From contig NZ_CANLYL010000003.1 in the NCBI RefSeq assembly GCF_947495275.1, forward strand, positions 248,001-312,000: a stretch of 64,000 nucleotides of DNA, written 5' to 3'. A model generated the notes under the pieces. It made no database searches, was not told the DNA's origin, and was given only the letters and a program-made list of their open reading frames with translations. The translations under genes were made by a program, and so were the position numbers. The stretch comes from an uncultured Roseobacter sp. (GTDB taxonomy: Bacteria > Pseudomonadota > Alphaproteobacteria > Rhodobacterales > Rhodobacteraceae). The first letter of the stretch is position 1. The number at the start of each line of letters is the position of its first letter. This document shows positions 1-7,727 of the stretch, in pieces.

Positions 1-17
1 CTTATTGATATTTTATT

Positions 18-51
18 GCTTAAAATGCGTTTTTTCGCAATGTTTTAAAGC
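18..51 (-). terminator. Imperfect hairpin downstream of the glycosyltransferase
   Basis: Read on the minus strand, an A/T-rich arm ending TGCG pairs across an A6 loop with CGCA followed by TTTTAAGC, with a 3-base and a 1-base bulge. It lies about 30 bases past the stop of the glycosyltransferase gene. There is no clean U-tract after it, so calling it a terminator is an inference. Confidence 0.4.
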
Positions 52-82
52 GTTCTGGTCAATTCGAGCATTTGGGGCGGGT

Positions 83-1099
83 TCACCACTGGCCTCTTGC
101 CATCAAGCCGAGCTCGACAAGCTGCTCCCAACCGGAATAAGGCGTCGAATTCACGTCCCATAAATCAGGATTTTCGATCAGCGACTGATAATAGGCATCA
201 TAGAGCTTTGAGTTTGAAAAATGCTGCTTGCGGTTCTGCTCAGCGCGGGCGCGGTCTGCGACGCCCGGCAGAAACTTAGTGTGCAGCAAGACACCTGTTA
301 CCTTCTCTTGCCCCGGCTCATCGTAGGTGCGGTTCAACTGCGGTGGCAGCGCGTTATGAGTGGAATTGACAAAGGTGTAGCGACGGCTCCATTTCACCAG
401 TGGAATCTTGTTGAGCGTCGGAGCCCGCCGGGGGTCTTCGGCAAAAAAGCACCGTGCGCGCGGCCCTCCCTGAAGCCACAGATTCCCCATTCTGGACTGG
501 CGCTGCGCCCAATATCCGTATGCGTCAAACCATTTCAGCACTTCGCAAGGATTTTGATTTCGCTTGTAAGACTGCTCATCGGCGGGCCCTTTTGCATAGA
601 GGTCGAGCATCATCGCGCCCATCGCACGTTGGCCATGTTGATCCAGCCAGGTGGTCAGTTCAGGCAGTTTTCGTGTTTCATGATCGGGATAAATCAGTAA
701 TTCGTCGGCATCGACAGTGACCGTCCAGTGCCCGTGCCCGTATCGGATCAGCAACCAGGTCAACCAATCCATGCCGAAGCGAGCATTCTTGTACCCCGCA
801 TTCGTATGCCAAAGCGATACGTCAGGAGCGGCCGCCAATAGCGCCGCCGTGTCATCCGTACTGTCGTTATCCACGATCAGGAAATGAGACACGCCCAATT
901 CTCTGTAGTGTTCCAAAAAATACGGCAACCGCATTGCTTCGTTCCGAACGGTTGCAAAAAGCAGGATTTGCGCAGGGTCAATCCGGGCGGTTTTGTCTGA
1001 TGTCAATTTGAGAGCGTGGCGGCTGCGAAACCCGCGCCATAACAGGCGTTTACGTTTGAGTCTGAGTTTGTATCTGGTCCAGGGACCCGGGCCCGACAT
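83..1099 (-). CDS. Family 2-type glycosyltransferase
   Basis: A 338-residue protein resembling the glycosyltransferase family 2 variant found in polysaccharide loci (Glyco_tranf_2_4 type). The N-terminus is basic. The nucleotide-sugar fold follows, with ATVRNEAMRLPYFLEHY near residues 49-65, IVDNDSTDDT at 75-84 and the metal-binding VDADELLIYP at 129-138. The frame is open further upstream, but the start at 1099 is preceded by a strong GAGGAGGA/AAAGGA ribosome binding site, so it is preferred. No membrane segment is evident, which suggests a cytoplasmic enzyme. Downstream of galU and near kdsB and a KpsM-like permease, it probably adds sugars to a capsule or exopolysaccharide; donor and acceptor cannot be told. 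Confidence 0.8.
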   Translation of the reverse strand: MSGPGPWTRYKLRLKRKRLLWRGFRSRHALKLTSDKTARIDPAQILLFATVRNEAMRLPYFLEHYRELGVSHFLIVDNDSTDDTAALLAAAPDVSLWHTNAGYKNARFGMDWLTWLLIRYGHGHWTVTVDADELLIYPDHETRKLPELTTWLDQHGQRAMGAMMLDLYAKGPADEQSYKRNQNPCEVLKWFDAYGYWAQRQSRMGNLWLQGGPRARCFFAEDPRRAPTLNKIPLVKWSRRYTFVNSTHNALPPQLNRTYDEPGQEKVTGVLLHTKFLPGVADRARAEQNRKQHFSNSKLYDAYYQSLIENPDLWDVNSTPYSGWEQLVELGLMARGQW

Positions 1100-1170
1100 C
1101 TGACGTCCTTTCTCCTCCTCGTTGGAAGAGTGAAGGTTGGAGATATCTTCTAACTGGCACATTGAGCGAG

Positions 1171-1192
1171 GTGATACCAGTATAGGTATCAC
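1171..1192. promoter_or_regulatory. Perfect 8-6-8 inverted repeat upstream of the glycosyltransferase
   Basis: GTGATACC (1171-1178) and GGTATCAC (1185-1192) are perfect inverted arms around a 6-base centre that reads TATACT on the minus strand, like a -10 hexamer. It lies about 72 bases upstream of the glycosyltransferase start. This layout fits a dimeric repressor site over a promoter. No good -35 element is visible and the regulator is unknown. Confidence 0.45.
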
Positions 1193-1266
1193 GTACCCAA
1201 AAAAATGGACCGCACAAGGGCTAGCCCATGACGATCATCCATATCCCGACGGCACTGAAAGCGGGC

Positions 1267-2160
1267 TCACTCAGCCGCTTTTCCCATGTTTACAACATCA
1301 TGCAGGTAGGCAGACAAGTCAGCTCGCAGTTCTTCGCGCTCAAGTCCGAAGGCCACGGTCGCTTGCAAAAACCCCGATTTCGACCCGCAGTCAAAACGCT
1401 GACCACGAAAACGGTAGCCGTAGACACCATTGCCGCTACCGATCTCCGCCGCAATCGCATCGGTCAGTTGAATTTCGCCGCCTGCTCCCGATTTGATTTT
1501 GTTTAAATTCGTCAGAACCGATGGTGACAAGATATAGCGGCCAATCACGGCGAGATTGGAGGGTGCATCTTCCGCCTTTGGCTTCTCAACCATGCCCTTG
1601 ACCCGAACCATTGAGCCCATGTCTTCGGATACAGCCAACATGCCGTAAGAAGACGCTTTCTCAGGCGCAACTTCCATCGCGGCAACCATATTGCCGCCTG
1701 TTTCCGAATAGGCTTCGACCATTTGTTGCAAACAAGGTTTATCCGCCGCGATCACATCGTCTGGCAGGATCACGGCAAAGGGTTCATCCGCGATGAGCCT
1801 GCGCGCGCACCAGACAGCGTGGCCAAGACCAAGTGCCTTGTGCTGGCGAATATAGGCGATTGCGCCGCTTTCCATATTCGTGCTGCACAACGTTTCGAGA
1901 AGCTCGGTCTTGCCTTTCTTGCGCAATTCCTGCTCGAGCTGTGGCGCGTGATCAAAGTAGTCCTCAAGCGCGCCCTTGCCGCGCGAGGTCACAAAGATGA
2001 ATTCCTTGATGCCAGCCGCCCGCGCTTCGTCGATCGCGTATTGAATCAGCGGTCGGTCAACCAGCGTCATGATTTCTTTCGGCACGGATTTTGTTGCGGG
2101 CAAAAAGCGCGTCCCCATTCCGGCGACAGGAAAAATCGCTTTTGTCACTTTACGTTTCAT
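1267..2160 (-). CDS. galU: UTP--glucose-1-phosphate uridylyltransferase
   Basis: Makes UDP-glucose from UTP and glucose-1-phosphate, the precursor for surface glycans. The 297-residue protein has the usual family length. The nucleotidyltransferase signature GMGTRFLPATKSVPKEI lies near residues 14-30, an LPDDV metal site near 130, and the VEKPK segment near 190, all typical of GalU rather than the ADP-glucose enzymes. The ATG at 2160 follows GAGGG at a good distance; a TTG codon just before it is less likely. It is probably expressed from the 240-base region upstream, separately from kdsB. Confidence 0.95.
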   Translation of the reverse strand: MKRKVTKAIFPVAGMGTRFLPATKSVPKEIMTLVDRPLIQYAIDEARAAGIKEFIFVTSRGKGALEDYFDHAPQLEQELRKKGKTELLETLCSTNMESGAIAYIRQHKALGLGHAVWCARRLIADEPFAVILPDDVIAADKPCLQQMVEAYSETGGNMVAAMEVAPEKASSYGMLAVSEDMGSMVRVKGMVEKPKAEDAPSNLAVIGRYILSPSVLTNLNKIKSGAGGEIQLTDAIAAEIGSGNGVYGYRFRGQRFDCGSKSGFLQATVAFGLEREELRADLSAYLHDVVNMGKAAE

Positions 2161-2200
2161 CAATGGCCCTCACACTTGATAATCGCACTCTACTAACCTG

Positions 2201-2318
2201 CAACTACGATCAAATTGCGTCAAAAACACGACTTCTGTTGCAATTAAAGCAGATGCCAAACACAAATCGAACCTTGCGAAGAAACATGGCGGGGTCCCGC
2301 CGATTATGCTCGTAGTTG
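2201..2318. repeat. Widely spaced 9-base inverted repeat enclosing a GC hairpin, galU upstream region
   Basis: CAACTACGA (2201-2209) and TCGTAGTTG (2310-2318) are perfect inverted copies. Between them is the compact GC palindrome GGCGGG-GT-CCCGCC (2288-2301). All lie in the kdsB-galU spacer upstream of galU, so a folded leader RNA is possible. The hairpin could also be a weak kdsB terminator, but it has no U-tract. Confidence 0.3.
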
Positions 2319-2399
2319 AGGTCATTAACCCGATCTCTATGCAACTTTGTGGCACAATTTGCCAGCTTTTTCAGCACAACCACACCTGACACTTCCTGC

Positions 2400-3200
2400 C
2401 TATGGCAAGCCCATTTGCGCCATCATGCTTTCAATCTTGGGCACATCCTGCGGATTATTGAGCTCCCAGAACTGACGCCCCCTGGCATGCACTTCAACGC
2501 AAAGCACCGCGCGCCCGTTCTCCATGAAACGAAGCTGCTCAAGACCTTCAAGGCGTTCAAGCGGTCCGACGGGCCAGCTTGGGTAGGCGGCCAGTGCAAG
2601 CGGACGGTAAGCATAGACGCCCACGTGATGAAAAACCGGCGTTTCTTCCTGATCGTCATATTCCCGTGTCGTGAAGGGGATCACTTCTTTTGAGAAGTAC
2701 ATCGCCTGATTGTTCGCGTCGAAGACGGCAGTGGTTCCGCCAACCCGCCCGGCCTTTCTATCGTTCAGAAACCCCGAAAGCGTCTCACCATCACACCGCA
2801 GCACAGGTGTGGCAATTTCGGCCTTTGGCGCCTTTTGCAATCCGGTGATCAAATCCTCAATGAACCAGTGTGGGGTCAACGGCGCATCGCCTTGCAGGTT
2901 GACAACGATGTCGAAACCGCCACCCAAAATATCATGCGCCTCTGCACAGCGCTCTGTTCCATTGGCACAGTCAGAAGACGTCATGACGACCTCCGCACCG
3001 AATGCTTCACAGGCCAATCTGATCCGATCATCATCCGTCGCCACGATGACGCGGTCGACGCCATCCACTTCGCGAGCCGCACGCCAACTGCGTTCGATCA
3101 AACTGAGTGACTGGCCGGTCGCGCCTTTCAGTTCTGCCAAGGGTTTGCCGGGGTACCGGCTGGACGCATATCGTGCGGGTATGGCGATCAGAACTGACAT
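2400..3200 (-). CDS. kdsB: 3-deoxy-manno-octulosonate cytidylyltransferase
   Basis: Activates Kdo as CMP-Kdo for lipopolysaccharide or for Kdo-containing capsule. The 266-residue protein begins with the family signature IPARYASSRYPGKPLAEL (about residues 6-23) and carries the VVNLQGDAPL segment near residue 100, which binds CTP and metal. The ATG at 3200 overlaps the cysQ stop codon in the arrangement TGATG, so the two genes are translationally coupled; the TTG one codon upstream is less likely. Capsule-type KdsB/KpsU copies exist, and the nearby KpsM-like permease makes a capsule role possible, but sequence alone does not decide. Confidence 0.93.
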   Translation of the reverse strand: MSVLIAIPARYASSRYPGKPLAELKGATGQSLSLIERSWRAAREVDGVDRVIVATDDDRIRLACEAFGAEVVMTSSDCANGTERCAEAHDILGGGFDIVVNLQGDAPLTPHWFIEDLITGLQKAPKAEIATPVLRCDGETLSGFLNDRKAGRVGGTTAVFDANNQAMYFSKEVIPFTTREYDDQEETPVFHHVGVYAYRPLALAAYPSWPVGPLERLEGLEQLRFMENGRAVLCVEVHARGRQFWELNNPQDVPKIESMMAQMGLP

Positions 3201-3997
3201 CAAGTTGCTTTCAAAGTGACGGAAGGAGCATAGGCGATAAAGAACGGGTTGGCGTAGCCCGTCTTGCCATAGGCAAGCGGCTCGAGATCGTCAAATCGCA
3301 CAACTGCACCGCCAGCGCCTGACAGAACGGCATGTCCTGCTGCCGTATCCCATTCCATGGTGCGGCCAAGTCTGGGATAGAGGTCAGCCTCCCCGGTCGC
3401 TACCAGACAGAATTTCAACGATGATCCCGCACTCTTCATGTCAGCGACCGAATAGCTGGATATGTAATCGTCGGTGGCCTGATCGCGGTGGGACTTTGAG
3501 GCCACAACCATCAGGGCCGAATTGTCCGCATTAGAGACGGATATCGGCACCACGGAGCCCATTGAATTCAGATCAAACGGGCCACTTTCTTCGAGTGATT
3601 GCCCGCTGGCATCGGTATAGAACATACGACCCTTTGCAGGCGCGTAGACAATGCCCCGCGTCGGCACACCGTTCTCCACAAGAGCAATGTTGACAGTGAA
3701 TTCACCCCTGCGGTGAATAAACTCTTTGGTGCCGTCCAATGGATCAACGATCAGGAAGGTATCTCCGGTCGTGTCATGCGTGGCTGATTGCTCTTCCGTG
3801 ACCAGCATAATATCAGGAAAGGCATCTCGCAGGCCCGCCGAAATCAGGGCATCGGCAGCCTCATCCGCTGCGGTAACCGGGCTATTGTCTGATTTCAGGT
3901 TTACGTCGAAGTCGTCCGCCTCATAGATCTCCATGATTTTCGCGCCCGCTTGCAGCGAAAGTCTGCGCATGACGTTAACTAACTTCTCGTAATCCAT
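3200..3997 (-). CDS. cysQ: 3'(2'),5'-bisphosphate nucleotidase
   Basis: A member of the inositol-monophosphatase/FBPase superfamily that removes the 3'-phosphate from PAP, the by-product of sulfate activation and sulfotransfer. The metal-binding signature DPLDGTKEF is at about residues 85-93 and the C-terminal EWDTAAGHAVL motif near 205. The start at 3997 (MDYEKL) matches the family N-terminus; an ATG nine codons upstream is possible. Coupled to kdsB by a 1-base overlap. It diverges from the ABC permease across about 120 bases that must hold both promoters; none stands out clearly. Confidence 0.9.
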   Translation of the reverse strand: MDYEKLVNVMRRLSLQAGAKIMEIYEADDFDVNLKSDNSPVTAADEAADALISAGLRDAFPDIMLVTEEQSATHDTTGDTFLIVDPLDGTKEFIHRRGEFTVNIALVENGVPTRGIVYAPAKGRMFYTDASGQSLEESGPFDLNSMGSVVPISVSNADNSALMVVASKSHRDQATDDYISSYSVADMKSAGSSLKFCLVATGEADLYPRLGRTMEWDTAAGHAVLSGAGGAVVRFDDLEPLAYGKTGYANPFFIAYAPSVTLKAT

Positions 3998-4116
3998 ACC
4001 AAAAATACCCCATTTCACGGTCATTGATGTTCGAAACGATGCCCCTTATGCTCCGGCTCTAACGGAACAGCAAGAATTCCATGCGACATTGTCGCTCACC
4101 AAAAGGCAAGAGAAGC

Positions 4117-4941
4117 ATGTTTCAGGCTGTTGACCGAAATGAAAGCGGCTTAGGCTCCGCGCTGAGGCTGATGGAGCTGGTCTACCACTCCATCGTCCGA
4201 TCTGTGCGCAAAACCCACAATAATGCTTTCTGGGCGATCGGGATCAACCTGTTGCAAATGGTCATCATGGTGCTGGCCTTCTATTTCATGTTCACCATTT
4301 TGGGGCTGAGGGGGTCGGCCATTCGTGGCGACTTCCTGCTCTATATCATGTCAGGCATATTTCTGTTCATGACGCACACCAAATCAATGGGCGCGGTCGT
4401 CGCGTCAGAGGGCCCCGCCAGCCCAATGATGCAACACGCGCCGATGAACACCATTATCGCCATCGCATCTGCGGCACTCGGTGCGCTCTATATTCAGGTC
4501 CTGTCGCTGATGCTGATCCTGTTTTGTTACCATGTCGCCTTCACGCCATTGATTATTGACCAGCCTATCGCGGCGTTTGGAATGCTTTTGATTGCCTGGT
4601 TTACAGGCGTCGCCCTTGGCCTGGTCCTTCTGGCCTTGAAGCCATGGTTTCCTCAGGTGGTCTCTGTCTTCAGCACTGTCTATCAGCGGGCGAACATGAT
4701 TGCCTCTGGCAAAATGTTTGTGGCCAACAGCCTGCCAAGTTTCATGCTGTCGCTCTTTGATTGGAACCCGCTTTTTCACGCAATTGATCAGGCGCGTGGA
4801 TTTGCATTCATCAACTACAACCCGCGATACTCTGACTGGCACTATGCCATGTGGGTGGGTGTAGTGCTTGTCATGATCGGCCTCATGGGCGAATTCTACA
4901 CCCGCCGCCACGCGTCTCTCAGTTGGAGCGCGCGTCGCTGA
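4117..4941 (+). CDS. ABC-2 type permease, polysaccharide export (KpsM-like)
   Basis: A 274-residue integral membrane protein with about six hydrophobic segments after a roughly 40-residue basic cytoplasmic N-terminus. This is the topology of ABC-2 permeases that export capsule or O-antigen (KpsM, Wzm). The amphipathic stretch HSIVRSVRKTHNNAFWAIG before the first segment is typical. The start is at 4117, preceded by AAGAGA; an ATG 12 codons upstream lacks a site. No ATPase partner is encoded next to it in this window, so the KpsT-like subunit must be elsewhere or beyond the left edge. Substrate is inferred from galU, kdsB and the glycosyltransferase. Confidence 0.82.
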   Translation: MFQAVDRNESGLGSALRLMELVYHSIVRSVRKTHNNAFWAIGINLLQMVIMVLAFYFMFTILGLRGSAIRGDFLLYIMSGIFLFMTHTKSMGAVVASEGPASPMMQHAPMNTIIAIASAALGALYIQVLSLMLILFCYHVAFTPLIIDQPIAAFGMLLIAWFTGVALGLVLLALKPWFPQVVSVFSTVYQRANMIASGKMFVANSLPSFMLSLFDWNPLFHAIDQARGFAFINYNPRYSDWHYAMWVGVVLVMIGLMGEFYTRRHASLSWSARR

Positions 4942-4968
4942 GCCCCCGCTGCCCGCAAAAGATACCGA

Positions 4969-5550
4969 TCAAAACATCCCCCCAACCCGCGCTTGCAAGG
5001 TTGGAATAATCTCTTCGTCAAACCACGGGTTTTGTTTGAGCCACCTGTTGTTTCTGGGGCTCGGGTGGGGAAGAATGAGTTGGTTCGGCCATACGCCCTG
5101 CCAGTTTTGCACCGCCTTTGTGACGGTCTGCCCGCTATAGTCGGGCAGATGCCAGTCAATCGCATAGCGGCCAATGATGAGGGTCAGCTCAATAGAAGAG
5201 AGCGTGTCGAGAATGCGGTTGCGCCAGGCAGGCGCGCATTCAGCCCGTGGCGGCAGATCACCCCCCTTGCCAGTCCCCGGAAAACAAAAACCCATCGGCA
5301 CGATCGCGATCTTTTCCGCGTCATAAAACACGTCACGGGTAACACCCAGCCACGCCCTGAGACGGTCGCCTGATGGATCATCAAAAGGAATGCCCCTGTG
5401 GTGGGTAATACGGCCCGGTGCCTGACCGACAATCAAGAGTTTCGAGGTATTGCTGAACTGGACAATCGGACGTGGACCCAACGGCAGGTCCTTGCAGTGA
5501 GAACACGCTCGAATTTCTGCCAGCAGATTGTCTTGGCTTTCAATCGGCAT
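4969..5550 (-). CDS. Uracil-DNA glycosylase family protein
   Basis: A 193-residue protein of the uracil-DNA glycosylase superfamily. It has CSHC near residues 17-20, the active-site segment GQAPG (42-46) followed by the GIPFDDPSGDRLRAWLG block, and the C-terminal HPSPRNN motif near 168, the DNA-intercalation loop. This pattern belongs to the widespread proteobacterial family usually labelled simply uracil-DNA glycosylase; the exact damaged-base specificity cannot be stated. The start at 5550 has a GAGGAG site; an upstream ATG in the same frame does not. It converges with the ABC permease, leaving 27 bases between the stops. Confidence 0.85.
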   Translation of the reverse strand: MPIESQDNLLAEIRACSHCKDLPLGPRPIVQFSNTSKLLIVGQAPGRITHHRGIPFDDPSGDRLRAWLGVTRDVFYDAEKIAIVPMGFCFPGTGKGGDLPPRAECAPAWRNRILDTLSSIELTLIIGRYAIDWHLPDYSGQTVTKAVQNWQGVWPNQLILPHPSPRNNRWLKQNPWFDEEIIPTLQARVGGMF

Positions 5551-5602
5551 CTGGATCTCCTCACCCGAAAAGGGCTGCAACGCGCGTCGCAACCCTTAGC
5601 CT

Positions 5603-5618
5603 TGTGTTCCCGAACACA
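5603..5618. repeat. Inverted repeat TGTGTTC-CC-GAACACA upstream of the glycosylase
   Basis: Two 7-base arms around a 2-base centre, about 50 bases upstream of the uracil-DNA glycosylase start and just after the SPW-like stop codon. It does not match the usual alphaproteobacterial LexA box (GTTC-N7-GTTC). It could be an operator, or a hairpin ending the SPW-like transcript, though there is no U-tract. Confidence 0.35.
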
Positions 5619-5625
5619 GCGATTG

Positions 5626-5994
5626 TCAGGCCACCTGCACATCTTCTTCCGGTTTGTGCAGACTAACAACTGCCAAGACTGTCAGGCCCAAACCCATATA
5701 GTACCAAAACTCGATACCACTGAGGCCCAATGCAATTGGGGCTACGACGAAGACAAGTCCCACAGCGCCATCGACCGCAAGATGCAGACCATAGGGCAAG
5801 ACGCGGAATAGCCCCAGATGATGATCGGTCAAAACCGTGAGCACAAATGCGGCGATTCCTGTAACCAAAGACAGCCAAAAGGCCAGTATATTGCCCTGCC
5901 CGAGACCAAGCAGGAACGGCAGCGCCATCAGAGCGAACGCGACCGGGTAGTCAAGATAAGCGTGGATTGATTTTGTAATGAAGCGTGGAAGCAT
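5626..5994 (-). CDS. Small four-helix membrane protein, SPW-repeat-like
   Basis: A 122-residue protein with four hydrophobic segments (about residues 17-32, 38-56, 73-92 and 97-112) and an acidic C-terminal tail. The organisation resembles the SPW-repeat family of small membrane proteins, whose function is unknown; assignment is by pattern. The start at 5994 (MLPRFITKS) follows AAAGGGAAAGAG; the frame continues upstream without support. About 100 bases upstream lies an 18-base element identical to one upstream of the DUF4142 gene, so both are probably controlled by the AraC regulator encoded between them. Confidence 0.7.
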   Translation of the reverse strand: MLPRFITKSIHAYLDYPVAFALMALPFLLGLGQGNILAFWLSLVTGIAAFVLTVLTDHHLGLFRVLPYGLHLAVDGAVGLVFVVAPIALGLSGIEFWYYMGLGLTVLAVVSLHKPEEDVQVA

Positions 5995-6092
5995 GATGAT
6001 CTCTTTCCCTTTGAGTGATGCTCGGATTTGCATCGATGGAACAGAGATATGGGGATACACACGTACCTACCATGCCCGTACGTACAATATGA

Positions 6093-6110
6093 TGTGCAGA
6101 TCGTTCAAAC
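6093..6110 (-). promoter_or_regulatory. 18-bp element, copy 1 (upstream of the SPW-like gene)
   Basis: On the minus strand this reads GTTTGAACGATCTGCACA, identical over all 18 bases to 7101-7118 on the plus strand. Each copy faces the gene it precedes at similar distance (98 and 81 bases from the start codon). It overlaps the last base of the araC stop codon. Length and placement fit an AraC-family binding site, which spans two helix-turn-helix contacts. Nearby ACGTAC occurs at 6061-6066 and 6080-6085. Confidence 0.7.
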
Positions 6111-7063
6111 TACCGAACGAATGAAGAGATCGCTTGCCTTCGAAAGCTTGCTGGTGTCATTCCCGTTTCCTTCTTGAACACACGCGCAAATGCAGAATCG
6201 GAGGCATAGCCTGCGTGTTCCGCGGCATCGGTCAGCGTGTTTGATGGATCAACGAGATGTTTCTTGGCGATTTCGATACGCCAGCTTGTGACGTATTGCA
6301 TCGGTGTCATATCCATTTTCTTTTGAAAAAGAACGGCAAAGCTCGTCCTCGACATACCCGCCGCATGCGCCAGATTCTCCACCGTCCAGACCTGATCCGG
6401 CGACTTATGGAACGCGTCAAGCGCACGCCGCAGATGCTTGTCCGAAAAACCACCAAGCCCCCATTCTGGCGCGTCTGCACTTTCTACAAAGCTGCGGATG
6501 GATTGGGCCAATATGGCCTCGGACATCTTGAGGGCGATCAAGTCGCTGCCCATGCGAAGTCCACCGGTTTCATCGCCGATCATCCTCAGGGTGGCTTCCA
6601 TCCATTTCCCCGCGGTTTCACCATAGTTTCGCAAGTGAATGATAGGTGGCAACCGCTGCATCAATATGTGCTTTGCATCCTTTTCAAATGAAAAATGCCC
6701 ACAGATAAGTTGAGTTTCGCTTTGGGTGTCATGGCCGCCGTAAACCAAAACACCCGACCCGTCGTATCCTGATTTCTCCAGCACCGTGTCCAACGGCAGG
6801 ATCGTATTTTCGGGATCGTGCCCGCAATACAGATCATGCGACGCGCCGTGTGGAATGATCACCAGATCCCCCTGTTCCAAGGAGACCGGGTCATCCACCC
6901 CGTCCACCGCAATCAGGCAACTGCCCCGGTTGACGAAATGGAATCGCGCCACGTTTTCGTAACTCGGAACAGCGACGCCCCAGGGTTTGGTGAATGACGT
7001 GCGAAAGTACAAAGTCCCGCGCATGGAGAGGTTGGTGAGAATATCACTGAGCAAATCAAGCAT
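6110..7063 (-). CDS. AraC-family transcriptional regulator with cupin sensor domain
   Basis: A 317-residue regulator. Residues about 10-190 form the cupin-like AraC-binding domain typical of this subgroup (the VSLEQGDLVIIPHG segment is a cupin motif). The C-terminal 100 residues hold two helix-turn-helix motifs: VENLAHAAGMSRTSFAVLF and the second around DAAEHAGYASDSAFARVFKK, followed by GMTPASFRRQ. The effector is unknown. The gene sits between two transcription units bearing the same 18-base sequence, the best evidence for its targets: the SPW-like gene and the DUF4142-cupredoxin pair. It is transcribed away from the DUF4142 gene, so its own promoter region shares the copy at 7101. Confidence 0.88.
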   Translation of the reverse strand: MLDLLSDILTNLSMRGTLYFRTSFTKPWGVAVPSYENVARFHFVNRGSCLIAVDGVDDPVSLEQGDLVIIPHGASHDLYCGHDPENTILPLDTVLEKSGYDGSGVLVYGGHDTQSETQLICGHFSFEKDAKHILMQRLPPIIHLRNYGETAGKWMEATLRMIGDETGGLRMGSDLIALKMSEAILAQSIRSFVESADAPEWGLGGFSDKHLRRALDAFHKSPDQVWTVENLAHAAGMSRTSFAVLFQKKMDMTPMQYVTSWRIEIAKKHLVDPSNTLTDAAEHAGYASDSAFARVFKKETGMTPASFRRQAISSFVR

Positions 7064-7100
7064 GCATCAGACATACACCTAAATCCTCGACTGTACAGCC

Positions 7101-7118
7101 GTTTGAACGATCTGCACA
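7101..7118 (+). promoter_or_regulatory. 18-bp element, copy 2 (upstream of DUF4142-cupredoxin)
   Basis: GTTTGAACGATCTGCACA on the plus strand, the exact reverse complement of 6093-6110. It lies 81 bases upstream of the DUF4142 start codon and 37 bases upstream of the araC start on the other strand. It could therefore both activate the target operon and autoregulate araC. A CTGTACAG palindrome (7091-7098) lies just before it. Confidence 0.7.
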
Positions 7119-7199
7119 GAAATCCGGATGAGCGAGCATGTTTTGATCTGATCTCGGACGGTATCGTGACGCCACAAAATCTGAAAACGGAGAAACAAA

Positions 7200-7727
7200 A
7201 TGAAAATTCTTATGTCTGGTATGGCGCTTGTCGCCGCCATGTTTGCGTCGCAGGCCGTTGCTGAAGACGTCGCTGATCTTAACGATCTGGAGTTTGCGCA
7301 TATTGCTTATACGGCCGATAACATCGACATCCGCTACGCTCATCTTGCATTGGCGCTTTCTACGAATCCGGAAATCCATGCCTTTGCCAACACAATGATC
7401 AGTGATCATAACGCGGTGAACGCGGCGGCACTGGAATTGCTCGACAAGCTGGGTGCGACTGCGCAGGACAACTTCTTCAGCCAGGCGCTCAATGAGGGTG
7501 CGGAAAAAATCATTGATGATTTTTCCAAGCTGCGAGGCGCTGAGTTTGATGCAGCCTACGCGGCAAATGAGCTGGCCTACCATCAAACGGTCAACGATTT
7601 GGTGGAAAACACCATGATCCCCAATATTGAAAATGCAGAGGTCAAAGCGCTGTTTCAGCAGGGTCTGGACATTTTCAAGGTCCACGAGATGCATGCTGAA
7701 ATGATGGTCAAGGGACTGAGCCATTGA
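7200..7727 (+). CDS. DUF4142 family exported protein
   Basis: A 175-residue protein with a Sec signal peptide (cleavage near AVA-ED, residue 22) followed by an all-helical, ferritin-like DUF4142 domain. Family hallmarks are present: LEFAHIAYTADNIDIRYAHLAL near the start of the mature part and FANTMISDHNAVNAAALELL, whose SDH is characteristic. Function is unknown; members are often found in stress- or metal-related contexts. The stop overlaps the TTG start of the cupredoxin gene (TTGA), so the two are translationally coupled and probably act together in the periplasm. Confidence 0.85.
   Translation: MKILMSGMALVAAMFASQAVAEDVADLNDLEFAHIAYTADNIDIRYAHLALALSTNPEIHAFANTMISDHNAVNAAALELLDKLGATAQDNFFSQALNEGAEKIIDDFSKLRGAEFDAAYAANELAYHQTVNDLVENTMIPNIENAEVKALFQQGLDIFKVHEMHAEMMVKGLSH

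Noticed and set aside
5603..5618. LexA/SOS box upstream of the uracil-DNA glycosylase
   Set aside because: The inverted repeat TGTGTTC-CC-GAACACA does not have the direct GTTC-N7-GTTC form used by alphaproteobacterial LexA.
6093..7118. The 18-bp inverted repeats as ends of a transposable element
   Set aside because: No transposase, no target-site duplication outside the repeats, and the araC gene and neighbours look native. Orientation toward both flanking genes fits operators better.
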